Positions 17,194-25,750 are shown, numbered from the stretch's first letter. The stretch: DNA of 64,000 nt from Microbacterium sp. CFH 31415 (GCF_022538185.1 NZ_JAKYXC010000006.1:232778-296777); one strand, 5' to 3'. Program-made: numbers and translations. Notes: generated from the sequence alone by a model not told the origin.

Positions 17194-17984
17194 CCGTGCC
17201 GGTCGTCACGCTCACGTCGCCGATCGGCCCCGCGGACGCTCCGCTGCTCGTGCTCGGCCCGTCTCTCGGGACGTCGACGATCCTGTGGGAGACGGTCGCG
17301 CCGCTGCTCGCCGACCGGTTCCGGATCGTCGCGTGGGACCTGCCCGGACACGGCTCGTCCCCGGCCGCCGTCGCCGGCTTCAGCGTCGGCGAACTTTCCG
17401 ACGCCGTCGCGGAGTCCGTTCCTGCCGGCCCCTTCTTCTACGCGGGTGTCTCACTGGGCGGTGCGGCCGGCCTCGAGCTGATGCTGCGCCACCCCGACCG
17501 GGTGCGCGCCGCCGCGATCGTCGCCTCCGGGGCGCAGCTCGGCGAGCCCGAGGCCTGGCACGAACGGGCGGCGCAGGTGCGCGCGCAGAGCACGTCGAGT
17601 GTGATCATCGCGTCGGCGCAGCGCTGGTTCGCCGACGGGTCCGTGGCGAGGCATCCCGAGCTCACCGGGCGTCTGCTGCACGCACTGCAGGACGCCGACG
17701 ACCAGAGCTACGCCCTGTGCTGCGAAGCGCTGGCTCGGTACGACGTGCGCGACCGGCTCGCTGAGATCGAGGCGCCCGTCCTCGCGCTGTGGGGGGAGCA
17801 CGACGGCGTCGCCCCACGCGAGAAGGCCGCAGAGATCGCCTCGGGTACGAAGCGCGGAGGCATCGAGATGGTGCCGGATGCTGCGCATCTGCCGCCCGCC
17901 GAACAGCCAGAGGCAGTCGCCGCGATGCTCAGAGACTTCTTCGCCCGAGTGGAAGGAACGGCCGATGACACGACCGGACGGTGA
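17190..17984 (+). CDS. pcaD: 3-oxoadipate enol-lactonase
   Basis: 264 residues, alpha/beta hydrolase. The nucleophile is S88 in AGVSLGGAAG, the oxyanion region is GPSLGTST, and the C-terminal GEHDGVAP (Asp) and DAAHLPPAEQP (His) complete the triad. It hydrolyses beta-ketoadipate enol-lactone to 3-oxoadipate. In some actinobacteria PcaD is fused to PcaC (PcaL); here the two are separate genes that overlap by 20 bp (pcaC starts at 17965). No transmembrane or signal segment; cytoplasmic. Confidence 0.94.
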   Translation: MTVPVVTLTSPIGPADAPLLVLGPSLGTSTILWETVAPLLADRFRIVAWDLPGHGSSPAAVAGFSVGELSDAVAESVPAGPFFYAGVSLGGAAGLELMLRHPDRVRAAAIVASGAQLGEPEAWHERAAQVRAQSTSSVIIASAQRWFADGSVARHPELTGRLLHALQDADDQSYALCCEALARYDVRDRLAEIEAPVLALWGEHDGVAPREKAAEIASGTKRGGIEMVPDAAHLPPAEQPEAVAAMLRDFFARVEGTADDTTGR

Positions 17985-18369
17985 GGGACTCACCGACGAG
18001 GAGCGCTACGACCAGGGCATGGTCGTTCGCCGCGAGGTGCTCTCCGACGCTCACGTCGACCGGGCGATCGCAGGGACGACCGAGCTGACAGCGGATTTCC
18101 AGGACTTCATCACCCGTGTCGCGTGGGGGGACGTCTGGTCGCGCCCGGGGCTCGATCGCCGGTCGCGCTCGATCGCCGTGCTGACGTCGCTGATCGCGCA
18201 CGGTCACCACGAGGAACTCGCCATGCACGTGCGGGCGGCGTTGCGCAATGGGCTCACCGTCGACGAGATCCGCGAGGTGATTCTGCAGTCCGCCGTGTAC
18301 TCGGGGGTCCCCGCCGCCAACACGGCCTTCCGCGTGGCGAACGAGGTCCTGGCGGAGGAGACCTCGTGA
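17965..18369 (+). CDS. pcaC: 4-carboxymuconolactone decarboxylase
   Basis: 134 residues from ATG 17965 with GGAAGGA upstream; longer in-frame extensions overlap pcaD further and are unlikely. It has the AhpD-like carboxymuconolactone decarboxylase fold: ERYDQGMVVRREVLSDAHVDRA at the N-terminus, then SRSIAVLTSLIAHGHHEELAMHVRAALRNG and the EVILQSAVYSGVPAAN segment. It decarboxylates 4-carboxymuconolactone to the enol-lactone used by PcaD. The stop overlaps the pcaI GTG start. Confidence 0.95.
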   Translation: MTRPDGEGLTDEERYDQGMVVRREVLSDAHVDRAIAGTTELTADFQDFITRVAWGDVWSRPGLDRRSRSIAVLTSLIAHGHHEELAMHVRAALRNGLTVDEIREVILQSAVYSGVPAANTAFRVANEVLAEETS

Positions 18370-19124
18370 TCGACAAGACGGTGACGGATGCCGCAGCCGC
18401 GGTCTCGGGCATCCAGGACGGCGCGACGGTGATGATCGGGGGGTTCGGCCGCGCCGGGCAGCCGGTCGAGCTCATCGACGCCCTGATCGAGCAGGGGGCT
18501 TCCGACCTCACGATCGTGAACAACAACGCCGGAAACGGCGACACCGGTCTGGCGGCGCTGCTCGCGAAGGGACGGGTGCGCAGGGTCGTCTGCTCGTTCC
18601 CGCGTCAGCATGACTCGTGGGTGTTCGACAGGCTCTACCGTGCCGGCGAGATCGAACTCGAGCTGGTCCCGCAGGGCAACCTGGCTGAGCGGATCCGGGC
18701 GGCCGGTGCCGGCATCGGGGCGTTCTTCTCCCCCACCGGCGTGGGAACCGAGCTCGCCGAGGGAAAGGAGCTGCGCGAGATCGACGGCCGGATGTTCGTG
18801 CTGGAGCATCCGATCAAAGCCGACTACGCCCTGATCTCGGCGCTGCGCGCCGACCGGTGGGGCAATCTCGTCTACCGCGAGACGGCCCGCAACTTCGGAC
18901 CCATCATGGCCACCGCCGCGACGACGACGATCGTCCAGGTGGATGAGCTCGTCCCGCTCGGCTGGATCGACCCCGAGACGGTCGTGACGCCGGGCATCTT
19001 CGTGGACCGTGTCGTCGCTGTGGGCGAGCGCTCGTGGCTGCGCGACGGCACCTTCGTCGGAGGCGTGGACATCGAAGGACGCCCGGCGCATCCGGTTGAG
19101 GCACCTGCGGAGGTGGACCAATGA
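18366..19124 (+). CDS. pcaI: 3-oxoadipate CoA-transferase subunit A (second copy)
   Basis: 252 residues from GTG 18366, which overlaps the pcaC stop (GTGA). Motifs GGFGRAGQPVELIDALIEQG and GNLAERIRAAGAGIGAF match the alpha subunit of succinyl-CoA:3-oxoacid CoA-transferases. It is very similar along its whole length to the copy at 7164-7919. Placed in the pca operon, it transfers CoA to 3-oxoadipate with PcaJ. The extended frame upstream in pcaC is not used. Confidence 0.95.
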   Translation: MIDKTVTDAAAAVSGIQDGATVMIGGFGRAGQPVELIDALIEQGASDLTIVNNNAGNGDTGLAALLAKGRVRRVVCSFPRQHDSWVFDRLYRAGEIELELVPQGNLAERIRAAGAGIGAFFSPTGVGTELAEGKELREIDGRMFVLEHPIKADYALISALRADRWGNLVYRETARNFGPIMATAATTTIVQVDELVPLGWIDPETVVTPGIFVDRVVAVGERSWLRDGTFVGGVDIEGRPAHPVEAPAEVDQ

Positions 19125-19792
19125 GCAGCCGGATCAGCCGGGATGCGCTCGCCGCCCGGATCGCCGCCGACATCCCCGAGGGCTCGTACGTGAACCTCGG
19201 GATCGGTGCTCCGACGCTCGTGGCCAACTACCTGCCCGATGATCTGGAGATCATCCTGCACACCGAGAACGGCTTGCTGGGGATGGGGTCGGCGCCGGAG
19301 TCGGGCTCGATCGACCCCGACCTCATCAACGCCGGCAAGCAGCCGGTGACGGCACTCGCCGGCGCCGCGTACTTCCACCACGCCGACTCCTTCGCGATGA
19401 TGCGCGGTGGCCACCTCGACGTGTGCGTGCTCGGCGCGTTCCAGGTCTCGCAGAGCGGTGACCTCGCCAACTGGTCGACCGGCGCACCGGGCGCGATCCC
19501 CGCCGTCGGAGGAGCGATGGACCTCGCCATCGGCGCCAAGGAGGTCTTCGTGATGACCGACCTCCTCACGAAGGCGGGCGAGTCCAAGCTCGTCGCCGCA
19601 TGCACCTACCCGCTCACTGGCGTCGGATGCGTCACGCGCGTGTACACGGACCACGCCGTCTTCGACGTGGTCGACGGCCGGTTCGTGGTCCGCGAGGCAT
19701 TCGGCGACAACACGGTCGCGTCGCTCGCCGAGCTCACGGGCCTCGAGCTGGCATCGATGGCGGATGCCGCGGCATCCGTCGAGGGCACCTGA
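19121..19792 (+). CDS. pcaJ: 3-oxoadipate CoA-transferase subunit B (second copy)
   Basis: 223 residues; the ATG overlaps the pcaI stop by 4 bp. The GSYVNLGIGAPTLVANYLP and LHTENGLLGMG motifs are present, with E49 the expected catalytic glutamate. It forms the active CoA-transferase with PcaI. Close paralogue of the gene at 6511-7167. Followed at 1 bp by pcaF, so the pca operon ends with the same I-J-F order as the first set. Confidence 0.95.
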   Translation: MSSRISRDALAARIAADIPEGSYVNLGIGAPTLVANYLPDDLEIILHTENGLLGMGSAPESGSIDPDLINAGKQPVTALAGAAYFHHADSFAMMRGGHLDVCVLGAFQVSQSGDLANWSTGAPGAIPAVGGAMDLAIGAKEVFVMTDLLTKAGESKLVAACTYPLTGVGCVTRVYTDHAVFDVVDGRFVVREAFGDNTVASLAELTGLELASMADAAASVEGT

Positions 19793-19793
19793 C

Positions 19794-20963
19794 ATGCTCG
19801 CCGCATATGTCTACGACGCCGTCCGCACGCCGTTCGGCCGCGCCGGCGGCGCACTGGCGGGGGTCCGGCCCGACGATCTCGCCGCGGTGGTGATGCGGGC
19901 CGTCGTCGACCGGACGGGCCTGGATCCGGCGCGCATCGACGATGTGATCTTCGGCGACGCCAACCAGGCCGGGGAGGACAACCGCAACGTCGCCCGTTTC
20001 GGCGCCCTCCTCGCGGGCTTCCCCACATCGGTGTCGGGGGTGACGGTGAACCGGCTCTGCGGATCCTCGGTGGAGGCGGTCATCCAGGGGTCACGGGCGA
20101 TCGAGGCCGGTGATGTCTCGGTCGTGCTCGCCGGGGGCGTCGAGTCGATGAGCCGCGCCCCGTTCGTCGTCGAGAAGTCGCCGAAGCCATGGCCGGCGGT
20201 GGGGAATCAGACGCTGTGGAACACCGCGATCGGCTGGCGGATGACGAACCCGAGGCTGCCGCAGGAGTGGACGATCTCGAACGGGCAGTCGGCGGAGAAG
20301 CTGGCCGGCATCTACGGGATCCCCCGCGATGCGCAGGACGCGTTCGCCCTGCGCAGCCATCGGCTCGCCGCCGAGGCCTGGGCAGCAGGCGCCTACGACG
20401 CCGAGATCGTGCAGGTTCCCGGTGCTGCGCTCACGCGCGATGAGGGGATTCGCGACGACACCTCGCTGGAGAAGCTGGGGTCGCTCAGGGCCCTGTTCGC
20501 GGCTGACGGAACGGTGACAGCGGGCAACTCGTCGCCGATCAACGACGGAGCCTCGGCCGTTCTCCTGGGCGCCGAAGGCGCCCTCGACTCGGATCCGCTC
20601 GCGCGGATCACGGGTCGAGGGGTGTTCGGAAACGATCCCGACGTTTTCGGCGTCGCACCTGTCGAAGCCGCGAACCGGGCATTGGCGCGGGCCGGGCGCA
20701 CATGGGCGGACGTGGATCTGGTCGAGCTCAACGAGGCCTTCGCGTCGCAGTCGCTCGCATGTCTCGCCGGGTGGCCGGACCTCGATCCCGCGAAGGTCAA
20801 CGTCCACGGCGGGGCGATCGCGATCGGACACCCCCTCGGCGCGTCCGGGGGACGGATCATCGGGCATGCCGCCCATGAGCTGCGTCGCCGGGGCGGCGGG
20901 GTCGCCGTCGCGGCCCTCTGCATCGGCGTCGGTCAGGGGCTGGCGGTCGTGCTGGAGCGCTGA
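19794..20963 (+). CDS. pcaF: beta-ketoadipyl-CoA thiolase (second copy)
   Basis: 389 residues from ATG 19794, 1 bp after pcaJ. C89 (NRLCGSSVEAV), the NEAFASQSLAC motif, the GGAIAIGHPLGASGGR histidine and the C-terminal LCIGVGQG cysteine are all present. It releases succinyl-CoA and acetyl-CoA from 3-oxoadipyl-CoA. It is the last gene of the pca operon and overlaps the convergent SDR gene by 31 bp. Close paralogue of the thiolase at 5334-6509. Confidence 0.95.
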   Translation: MLAAYVYDAVRTPFGRAGGALAGVRPDDLAAVVMRAVVDRTGLDPARIDDVIFGDANQAGEDNRNVARFGALLAGFPTSVSGVTVNRLCGSSVEAVIQGSRAIEAGDVSVVLAGGVESMSRAPFVVEKSPKPWPAVGNQTLWNTAIGWRMTNPRLPQEWTISNGQSAEKLAGIYGIPRDAQDAFALRSHRLAAEAWAAGAYDAEIVQVPGAALTRDEGIRDDTSLEKLGSLRALFAADGTVTAGNSSPINDGASAVLLGAEGALDSDPLARITGRGVFGNDPDVFGVAPVEAANRALARAGRTWADVDLVELNEAFASQSLACLAGWPDLDPAKVNVHGGAIAIGHPLGASGGRIIGHAAHELRRRGGGVAVAALCIGVGQGLAVVLER

Positions 20964-21745
20964 GCCCGGTCGGACGGACGGCCGGCGATGCGGTCCGCGA
21001 TGAGCTTCGCACCGCCGGACGATGTGAAGCCGCCATCGACGGGCAGCTCGGCGCCGGTCACGTACGAGGCGGCGTCGGACAGCAGGAAGGCGACCGTCCG
21101 GGCGACTTCGTCGGCGTCCGCCGTGCGTTCGAGCGGCGTGAGCTCGAGCTGTGCGGTGCGCATCGAGCCGGGAGCCGACGACGTCATCGGAGTCTCGACG
21201 AACCCGGGATGGACGATGTTCACCCGGATGCCGCGCGGTCCGAGCTCGGTCGCGGCGGCGTGAGTGAGTCCGCGCAGTCCCCACTTGCTCGCGGTGTAGG
21301 CCGCGGGGTAATGGCCCGTCAGCGCAGCGGACGATCCGACGTTGACGATGGACGAGCCTGCGTGCAGGACAGGCAGCACGCTCTGGATGCCGAGCATGGC
21401 GCCCGTGAGGTTGACCGAGAGCACTCGATCCCAGTCCGCGCGCTCGAGATGGCCGAGGCGAGCCCGGTGCGTGATGCCGGCGTTGTTGACCAGACCGTGC
21501 AGCGGCCGGCCGCCGAGCTCGCCGCGCAGCCATTCGGCGTATTCGGCCCAGTCGGCTTCGTCGGCCACGTCGAGCCGGCGGTAGGCCGCCCCCGCCTCGC
21601 GCAGCGAAGCGGGGATCTTCTCGCCGAGGTCCGACGCGAAGACCACCGCACCGGCGTCCGCGAGCAACCGGACCTCGGCAAGACCCTGTCCTGCAGCAGC
21701 GCCGGTGACGACGACGGTTGCACCGTCCAGGCCGGGGAAGGTCAT
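20933..21745 (-). CDS. short-chain dehydrogenase/reductase
   Basis: 270 residues from ATG 21745. Classical SDR: the cofactor motif TGAAAGQGLAE near residue 15, NNAG near residue 90, catalytic Ser in NVGSSAALTG and YTASK as the Tyr-Lys pair, followed by PGFVETPM and ELPVDGGF. It is an NAD(P)-dependent alcohol/ketone oxidoreductase; the substrate is not predictable. Its start overlaps the stop of the LysR gene by 4 bp, so the two are co-transcribed and the regulator may respond to the SDR's substrate. The 3' end overlaps convergent pcaF. Confidence 0.88.
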   Translation of the reverse strand: MTFPGLDGATVVVTGAAAGQGLAEVRLLADAGAVVFASDLGEKIPASLREAGAAYRRLDVADEADWAEYAEWLRGELGGRPLHGLVNNAGITHRARLGHLERADWDRVLSVNLTGAMLGIQSVLPVLHAGSSIVNVGSSAALTGHYPAAYTASKWGLRGLTHAAATELGPRGIRVNIVHPGFVETPMTSSAPGSMRTAQLELTPLERTADADEVARTVAFLLSDAASYVTGAELPVDGGFTSSGGAKLIADRIAGRPSDRAQRSSTTASP

Positions 21746-22695
21746 CGCTGGGTCTGGACTGTGAGTTCGTGGCCGCCGGCGGCGACTTCCTCGGCCGCGC
21801 GCGCGAAGATGCCGCGCATCCAGGTGTGCTCGGGGTCGCGCGCATGGACCGGATGCCACCATAGGGCGTTGACGACGGGTGTCGCGTCGAAGGGCACCTC
21901 GAGCACGCGGATGCCGTCCACCCTGCTCGCCGTCGATGCCAGGCCAGCCTGGATGAGCCCCAGACGGTTGGTCCCGGCGATGAAGTGCGGCAGCGCGAGG
22001 AAGCTCTCGACGACGGCTTCGACGCGTGGCTCGACGCCGAGCTGCTGGAGCTGCCGCGCCGCGGAGGTGAAGGCGGTCCGGGTCTGGAACGTGAAGACCC
22101 AGGGAAGCCGGCCGAGCACCTCCATGGTCAGTGCGTCGCCGATCTCGTCGTTGTCGTCGGAGGCGAGGACGACCCAGCCGTCGCGCCAGAGGTCGGCGTA
22201 GGGCAGCTCAGTGAGGTGGCCGTGCGGGATCACCATGCCGTCCACGGACCGCAGGCGCACGGCGGCGTCCTCGACGATCGAGGGGTTGTGGAGCATGAAC
22301 CGCAGACGCACGCCCGGCGCCTCCTCTGCGGCGAGCCGCGACACAGCAGCTCCGATCGTGGCGAACCCGTAGTCGGAGCCGTAGATGGAGAACTCGCGCG
22401 AGGAGTCGTGCGGCGTCCAGATGGCCTGGCTCTCGAACACCCGCCGCGCGGCATCCAGTGCCGTCGTCGTGTGCTCGGTCAGCCGCAGGGCGAGGGGGGT
22501 GAGTTCGTAGGTGTTGCCCCGCCGGGCGAGGATCGGGTCATTGAAGTGGGTGCGAAGCCGGGCGAGCGATGCGCTGAGGGCCGGCTGGCTGAGATGAAGG
22601 CGCTCCGCAGCCCGCGTCACGCTGCGCTCCGTCAGGAGCGCGTCCAGGGCGACCAGCAGGTTGAGATCGAGACGAGAGAGCAGGGGATCGGACAC
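21742..22695 (-). CDS. LysR-type regulator (NodD/LinR-like)
   Basis: 317 residues from GTG 22695, preceded by GAAGGA about 10 bases upstream; a GTG at 22731 is the alternative. The N-terminal HTH (LDLNLLVALDALLTERSVTRAAERLHLSQPALSASLARLRTHFNDPIL) is of the NodD/LinR type, a branch often tied to aromatic inducers such as flavonoids or chlorinated phenols. The C-terminal effector domain is complete. It is divergent from the first DUF6379-TIM fusion gene across a 188-bp region with a hairpin and a direct repeat, so it may control that gene as well as its own SDR partner. Confidence 0.85.
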   Translation of the reverse strand: MSDPLLSRLDLNLLVALDALLTERSVTRAAERLHLSQPALSASLARLRTHFNDPILARRGNTYELTPLALRLTEHTTTALDAARRVFESQAIWTPHDSSREFSIYGSDYGFATIGAAVSRLAAEEAPGVRLRFMLHNPSIVEDAAVRLRSVDGMVIPHGHLTELPYADLWRDGWVVLASDDNDEIGDALTMEVLGRLPWVFTFQTRTAFTSAARQLQQLGVEPRVEAVVESFLALPHFIAGTNRLGLIQAGLASTASRVDGIRVLEVPFDATPVVNALWWHPVHARDPEHTWMRGIFARAAEEVAAGGHELTVQTQR

Positions 22696-22765
22696 GGCGT
22701 TGTGTTCCTTCGGACTAAGTTCGCTGAGCACAGTGTATCCGTGTGATCTATATGGTGCCGAGGGG

Positions 22766-22784
22766 CCATCGCCCGTGGCGATGG
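22766..22784. repeat. 8-bp perfect stem-loop in the divergent lysR/fusion promoter region
   Basis: CCATCGCC-CGT-GGCGATGG is a perfect inverted repeat with a 3-base centre. It lies between the LysR gene and the fusion gene at 22884. It may be an operator or an mRNA hairpin; no U-tract follows in either direction. Confidence 0.5.
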
Positions 22785-22790
22785 GCTCCG

Positions 22791-22823
22791 TCTTAGTTAT
22801 GCGCGTATAGATCTTACTTATGC
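22791..22823. promoter_or_regulatory. two direct repeats, TCTTA(G/C)TTATGC, 21 bp apart
   Basis: TCTTAGTTATGC (22791-22802) and TCTTACTTATGC (22812-22823) differ at one base and start 21 bp apart, two helical turns, so a dimeric regulator could bind both on one DNA face. The region is A/T-rich relative to its surroundings and includes TATAGA at 22806-22811, a possible -10 element. It lies 60-93 bp upstream of the fusion gene. Confidence 0.45.
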
Positions 22824-22883
22824 ATGAATACAGCTAAACAGAGTAGGCTCGCGAGGAATCGCCCCTGCAGAGAGTGAGCATCG

Positions 22884-24188
22884 ATGCTTCTCGAACGAGA
22901 CCTGATCCAGTCCGTCGGCTTCCGCAACGTCCGCGAGGGGAGCGAGGTCATCGGCTTCCAGCTGCGCCTGCGCATGCAGTCGTACCGCGGGATGGCGGCA
23001 TCCCTCATCGACGGCGTCTCGGTGCGCGTCGGCGACGTCGTCGACGTCGGACCGGAGGTGCCGCTGTGGACGCTGCAGGGGCGCACATACTCGCTGGCGG
23101 AGCTGTGGGACTCGGACGACGTGCGGTGGCCGCTCGAGGATCCCGCGATCATCACGGTTCCGTTCGCCGGAGGCCTGCCCGAGGGCATCCACGAGGTGAG
23201 CGTCGAACTGCGGCTGCGGATGTCGTACATCCCTCTCGAGCATCAGCCGTCGACCTACCGCCAGACCAAGCGCATCACCTTGACCTCGGATCTCGACGGC
23301 GGCCCGTTCCGCTACGGCGTGAGCCTCTACAGCTTCATGCACGACTTCGGGACGGTGCTCGACCTCGAGACCGCACTCGCCCACGTCGCCGATGTCGGTG
23401 CGACGGGCGTCGAGATCCTCGGCGAGGGCCACGTCGCCGGTTATCCCGAGCCGTCCACCCAGTGGATCGACACGTGGTTCACCCTGCTCGACCGATACGG
23501 GCTGGAGCCGACGAACTACGGCTCGTGGATCGACACCAGACTGCATTCGAGCGGACCGAACGCACGGGATCTCACCGCTCGGGAAGGTGCCGCGCTGCTG
23601 CAGCGCGACCTCAGGCTCGCGAAGCGCCTCGGGTTCTCTTTCGTGCGCCCGAAGATCGGCGTGATCACGAGCGACCTGGTGCCTCACCCGAGCTGGACTG
23701 AAGCCGTCGAGCGCAGCCTCGACCTCGCCGCCGAGCTCGACGTCGTCATCGCTCCCGAGATCCACTCGCCGACCCCGATCAAGCACGAGGTCGTCGACGA
23801 CTACGTCGACCTCATCCAGCGCACCGGCACCCAGCACTTCGGCCTGCTGATCGACACCGGCATCTTCCAGGACCGGCCGATCCCGCTGCGACCGGGCGAG
23901 CTGCCCGGTCAGCGCCCGGCCTTCCTCGACGGCATCGGCGTCGACCCTGCGGACCTGATCGACATCGGTGAGTACGTCGTGTTCGTGCAGGCCAAGTTCC
24001 ACGACATCGACGACGACCTCGTCGACCAGCAGATCCGGTGGGAGCCGGTGCTGCAGGGGCTCAAGGACGCCGGCTACGCCGGCTGGCTGTCCAGCGAGTA
24101 CGAGGGCGACCGTGCCCCATGGCGCTCGATCGAGCAGGTGCGCCGCCAGCACGCGCTGATGCGCCGTGTCGCCTCCCGGCTGCGCTAG
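22884..24188 (+). CDS. fused C-deglycosidase-like protein 1 (DUF6379-like domain + TIM barrel)
   Basis: 434 residues. Residues about 8-135 match the small beta-sandwich subunit of CarC/DgpC-type C-deglycosidases (I believe DUF6379). Residues about 143-430 are a xylose-isomerase-like TIM barrel like CarB/DgpB, beginning YGVSLYSF. Known enzymes of this family are complexes of separate chains that cleave the C-C bond of 3-oxo-C-glycosides; here both are on one chain. Candidate metal ligands are E292 (PEIHSP), D324 (LLIDTG) and E405 (SSEYEG). The usual histidine of the HAKF motif is Q369, with H373 four residues on. First gene of the island, 35 bp before a second fusion. Function is inferred. Confidence 0.75.
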   Translation: MLLERDLIQSVGFRNVREGSEVIGFQLRLRMQSYRGMAASLIDGVSVRVGDVVDVGPEVPLWTLQGRTYSLAELWDSDDVRWPLEDPAIITVPFAGGLPEGIHEVSVELRLRMSYIPLEHQPSTYRQTKRITLTSDLDGGPFRYGVSLYSFMHDFGTVLDLETALAHVADVGATGVEILGEGHVAGYPEPSTQWIDTWFTLLDRYGLEPTNYGSWIDTRLHSSGPNARDLTAREGAALLQRDLRLAKRLGFSFVRPKIGVITSDLVPHPSWTEAVERSLDLAAELDVVIAPEIHSPTPIKHEVVDDYVDLIQRTGTQHFGLLIDTGIFQDRPIPLRPGELPGQRPAFLDGIGVDPADLIDIGEYVVFVQAKFHDIDDDLVDQQIRWEPVLQGLKDAGYAGWLSSEYEGDRAPWRSIEQVRRQHALMRRVASRLR

Positions 24189-24223
24189 CGCCGGCATCCC
24201 ATCTGATCCGACAGGAGACCCGC

Positions 24224-25750
24224 ATGCCCAATGGGCTGATTCACGACGACAGCCTGCGGCCTCACCGCGAAGGACTGGCCCTGAGGCTGACCCTGCCGTG
24301 GTACCGCAGCCTCTGGCTCTCGTCGGTCTCGACGCTCGAGCTCACCGTAGACGGGCAGCGCGTGCCCGCAGTCGATCTCGTGCTCGAGCACGCAGGCAGG
24401 CGGTATTCCCTCGATGAACTGCCCGCGCAGAGCGAGGCCCTGTGGTTTCTGCAGGAGCATCCGCTGCTGATCGCAAGGCGTTCGGCGCCCCTCGCCGTCG
24501 GCGAGCAGCACGACATCGTCTTGCACGGCGAGTTGCGTCTGCCGTACATGCAGATCACGCCCGGGGAGGACGGCGGTCCCGGGCTCTACGTGCCGAACAT
24601 CGTGCACGACGCGAAGCGCCTGACGGTGACGGAGACGGATGCCCCGGCCCCGGCGCTCATGCCGGATGTGGCGCCCCCACCGCCGGCGAGCGAGTCCGAT
24701 CCGTTCCGACTGGGCCTGACGCTCTACTCGGCGAGCGCCGAGTTCCGCGCCGGATGGTTTGATTTCGCCGGGCTGCTCGACCGGGTCGCCGAGCTCGGCA
24801 TCGGGCCGGGCATCGAGATCGTCGCCTCTCAGGTGCTGCCCACCTACCCCGTCGTCTCCGACGACTTCGTGCGGGCGTGGCGCGACGCGTTCGACCGACA
24901 CGGTTTCGTCGCCAGCTCGTTCGGCGCGAACCTCGACATGGGCCGCCGGCGTGACCGCGACATGACGGCGGACGAGGAGTTCGAGTTCTCGGAAGTCATG
25001 CTGGACGGCGCCAAGAAGCTCGGGTTCCCGCTCGTGCGCATCCAGTCCGCCAAGCCCGCACTGCTGCGCCGCCTGCTGCCTGTCGCCGAGCGGCTCGAGC
25101 TGCAGCTGGCCTATGAGATCCACGCTCCGCTGGGGCCGAACGCGGAGCCGATCCTGCGTGTCCGCGAGACGTACGCAGACCTGGAGTCGCCGCTTCTCGG
25201 CTTCGTGGCGGACTTCTCCTCCACGATGCATGCCATGTCGCCCACGCTGCTGCGCGCAGTGCGGCGTGCCGGACTGGACGATGAAGCAGTCGCCACCCTC
25301 CAGCGGGTCTGGGCCACGGACGCTCCGATCCGCGAGCGCCAGCAGGAGTTCATCGGGTACCTGCAGGGTCGTGACTTCGATCCGGGCCGGCTCGGGGCGT
25401 TCGCTCACCTCGCCTTCAACATGCACGGGCACGTCGACCCGCACGAGTGGGCCGACATCATGCCGCAGATCCTGCACGTGCACGCCAAGTTCTACGACAT
25501 CGACGAGTCCGGTCAGGAGCCCGCCATCGACTACCCCGAGCTCGTGCGCGTGTTCGTCGAGAGGGGCTATCGCGGATTCTGGTCGAGCGAATGGGAGGGG
25601 CACGCCTTCGCTGAGCTCGGGGAGGTCGACCCCCTGCTGCTCGTGCGCCGCCAGCACGATCTCATCCGCCGCTCGATGCGCAACCTCCAGCCCCCGACAC
25701 CGGCGCCGATCACGGCCACATCGACCCTGCCGACCCCGCCGCGCGTCTGA
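24224..25750 (+). CDS. fused C-deglycosidase-like protein 2 (DUF6379-like domain + TIM barrel)
   Basis: 508 residues from ATG 24224, with AGGAGACCCGC upstream. Residues 10-135 (LPWYRSLWLSSV to GGPGLYVPN) resemble the small protein at 43173-43589. A Pro/Ala-rich linker spans about 139-158. Residues 161-480 resemble the TIM barrel at 41339-42388, including GANLDMGRRRDRDMTADEE, YEIHAP, ADFSSTMHAMSPTLL, HVHAKFYDID and SSEWEGHAF. All four expected metal ligands are kept: E298, D330, H420, E456. It is therefore a single-chain version of the split pair found 17 kb away. Probable reaction: C-C bond cleavage of a 3-oxo-C-glycoside; the barrel could also isomerise keto-sugars. Confidence 0.8.
   Translation: MPNGLIHDDSLRPHREGLALRLTLPWYRSLWLSSVSTLELTVDGQRVPAVDLVLEHAGRRYSLDELPAQSEALWFLQEHPLLIARRSAPLAVGEQHDIVLHGELRLPYMQITPGEDGGPGLYVPNIVHDAKRLTVTETDAPAPALMPDVAPPPPASESDPFRLGLTLYSASAEFRAGWFDFAGLLDRVAELGIGPGIEIVASQVLPTYPVVSDDFVRAWRDAFDRHGFVASSFGANLDMGRRRDRDMTADEEFEFSEVMLDGAKKLGFPLVRIQSAKPALLRRLLPVAERLELQLAYEIHAPLGPNAEPILRVRETYADLESPLLGFVADFSSTMHAMSPTLLRAVRRAGLDDEAVATLQRVWATDAPIRERQQEFIGYLQGRDFDPGRLGAFAHLAFNMHGHVDPHEWADIMPQILHVHAKFYDIDESGQEPAIDYPELVRVFVERGYRGFWSSEWEGHAFAELGEVDPLLLVRRQHDLIRRSMRNLQPPTPAPITATSTLPTPPRV

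Noticed and set aside
22696..22731. GTG at 22731 as the LysR start
   Set aside because: The GTG at 22695 has GAAGGA at reasonable distance and gives the usual LysR N-terminus; the upstream GTG stays possible.
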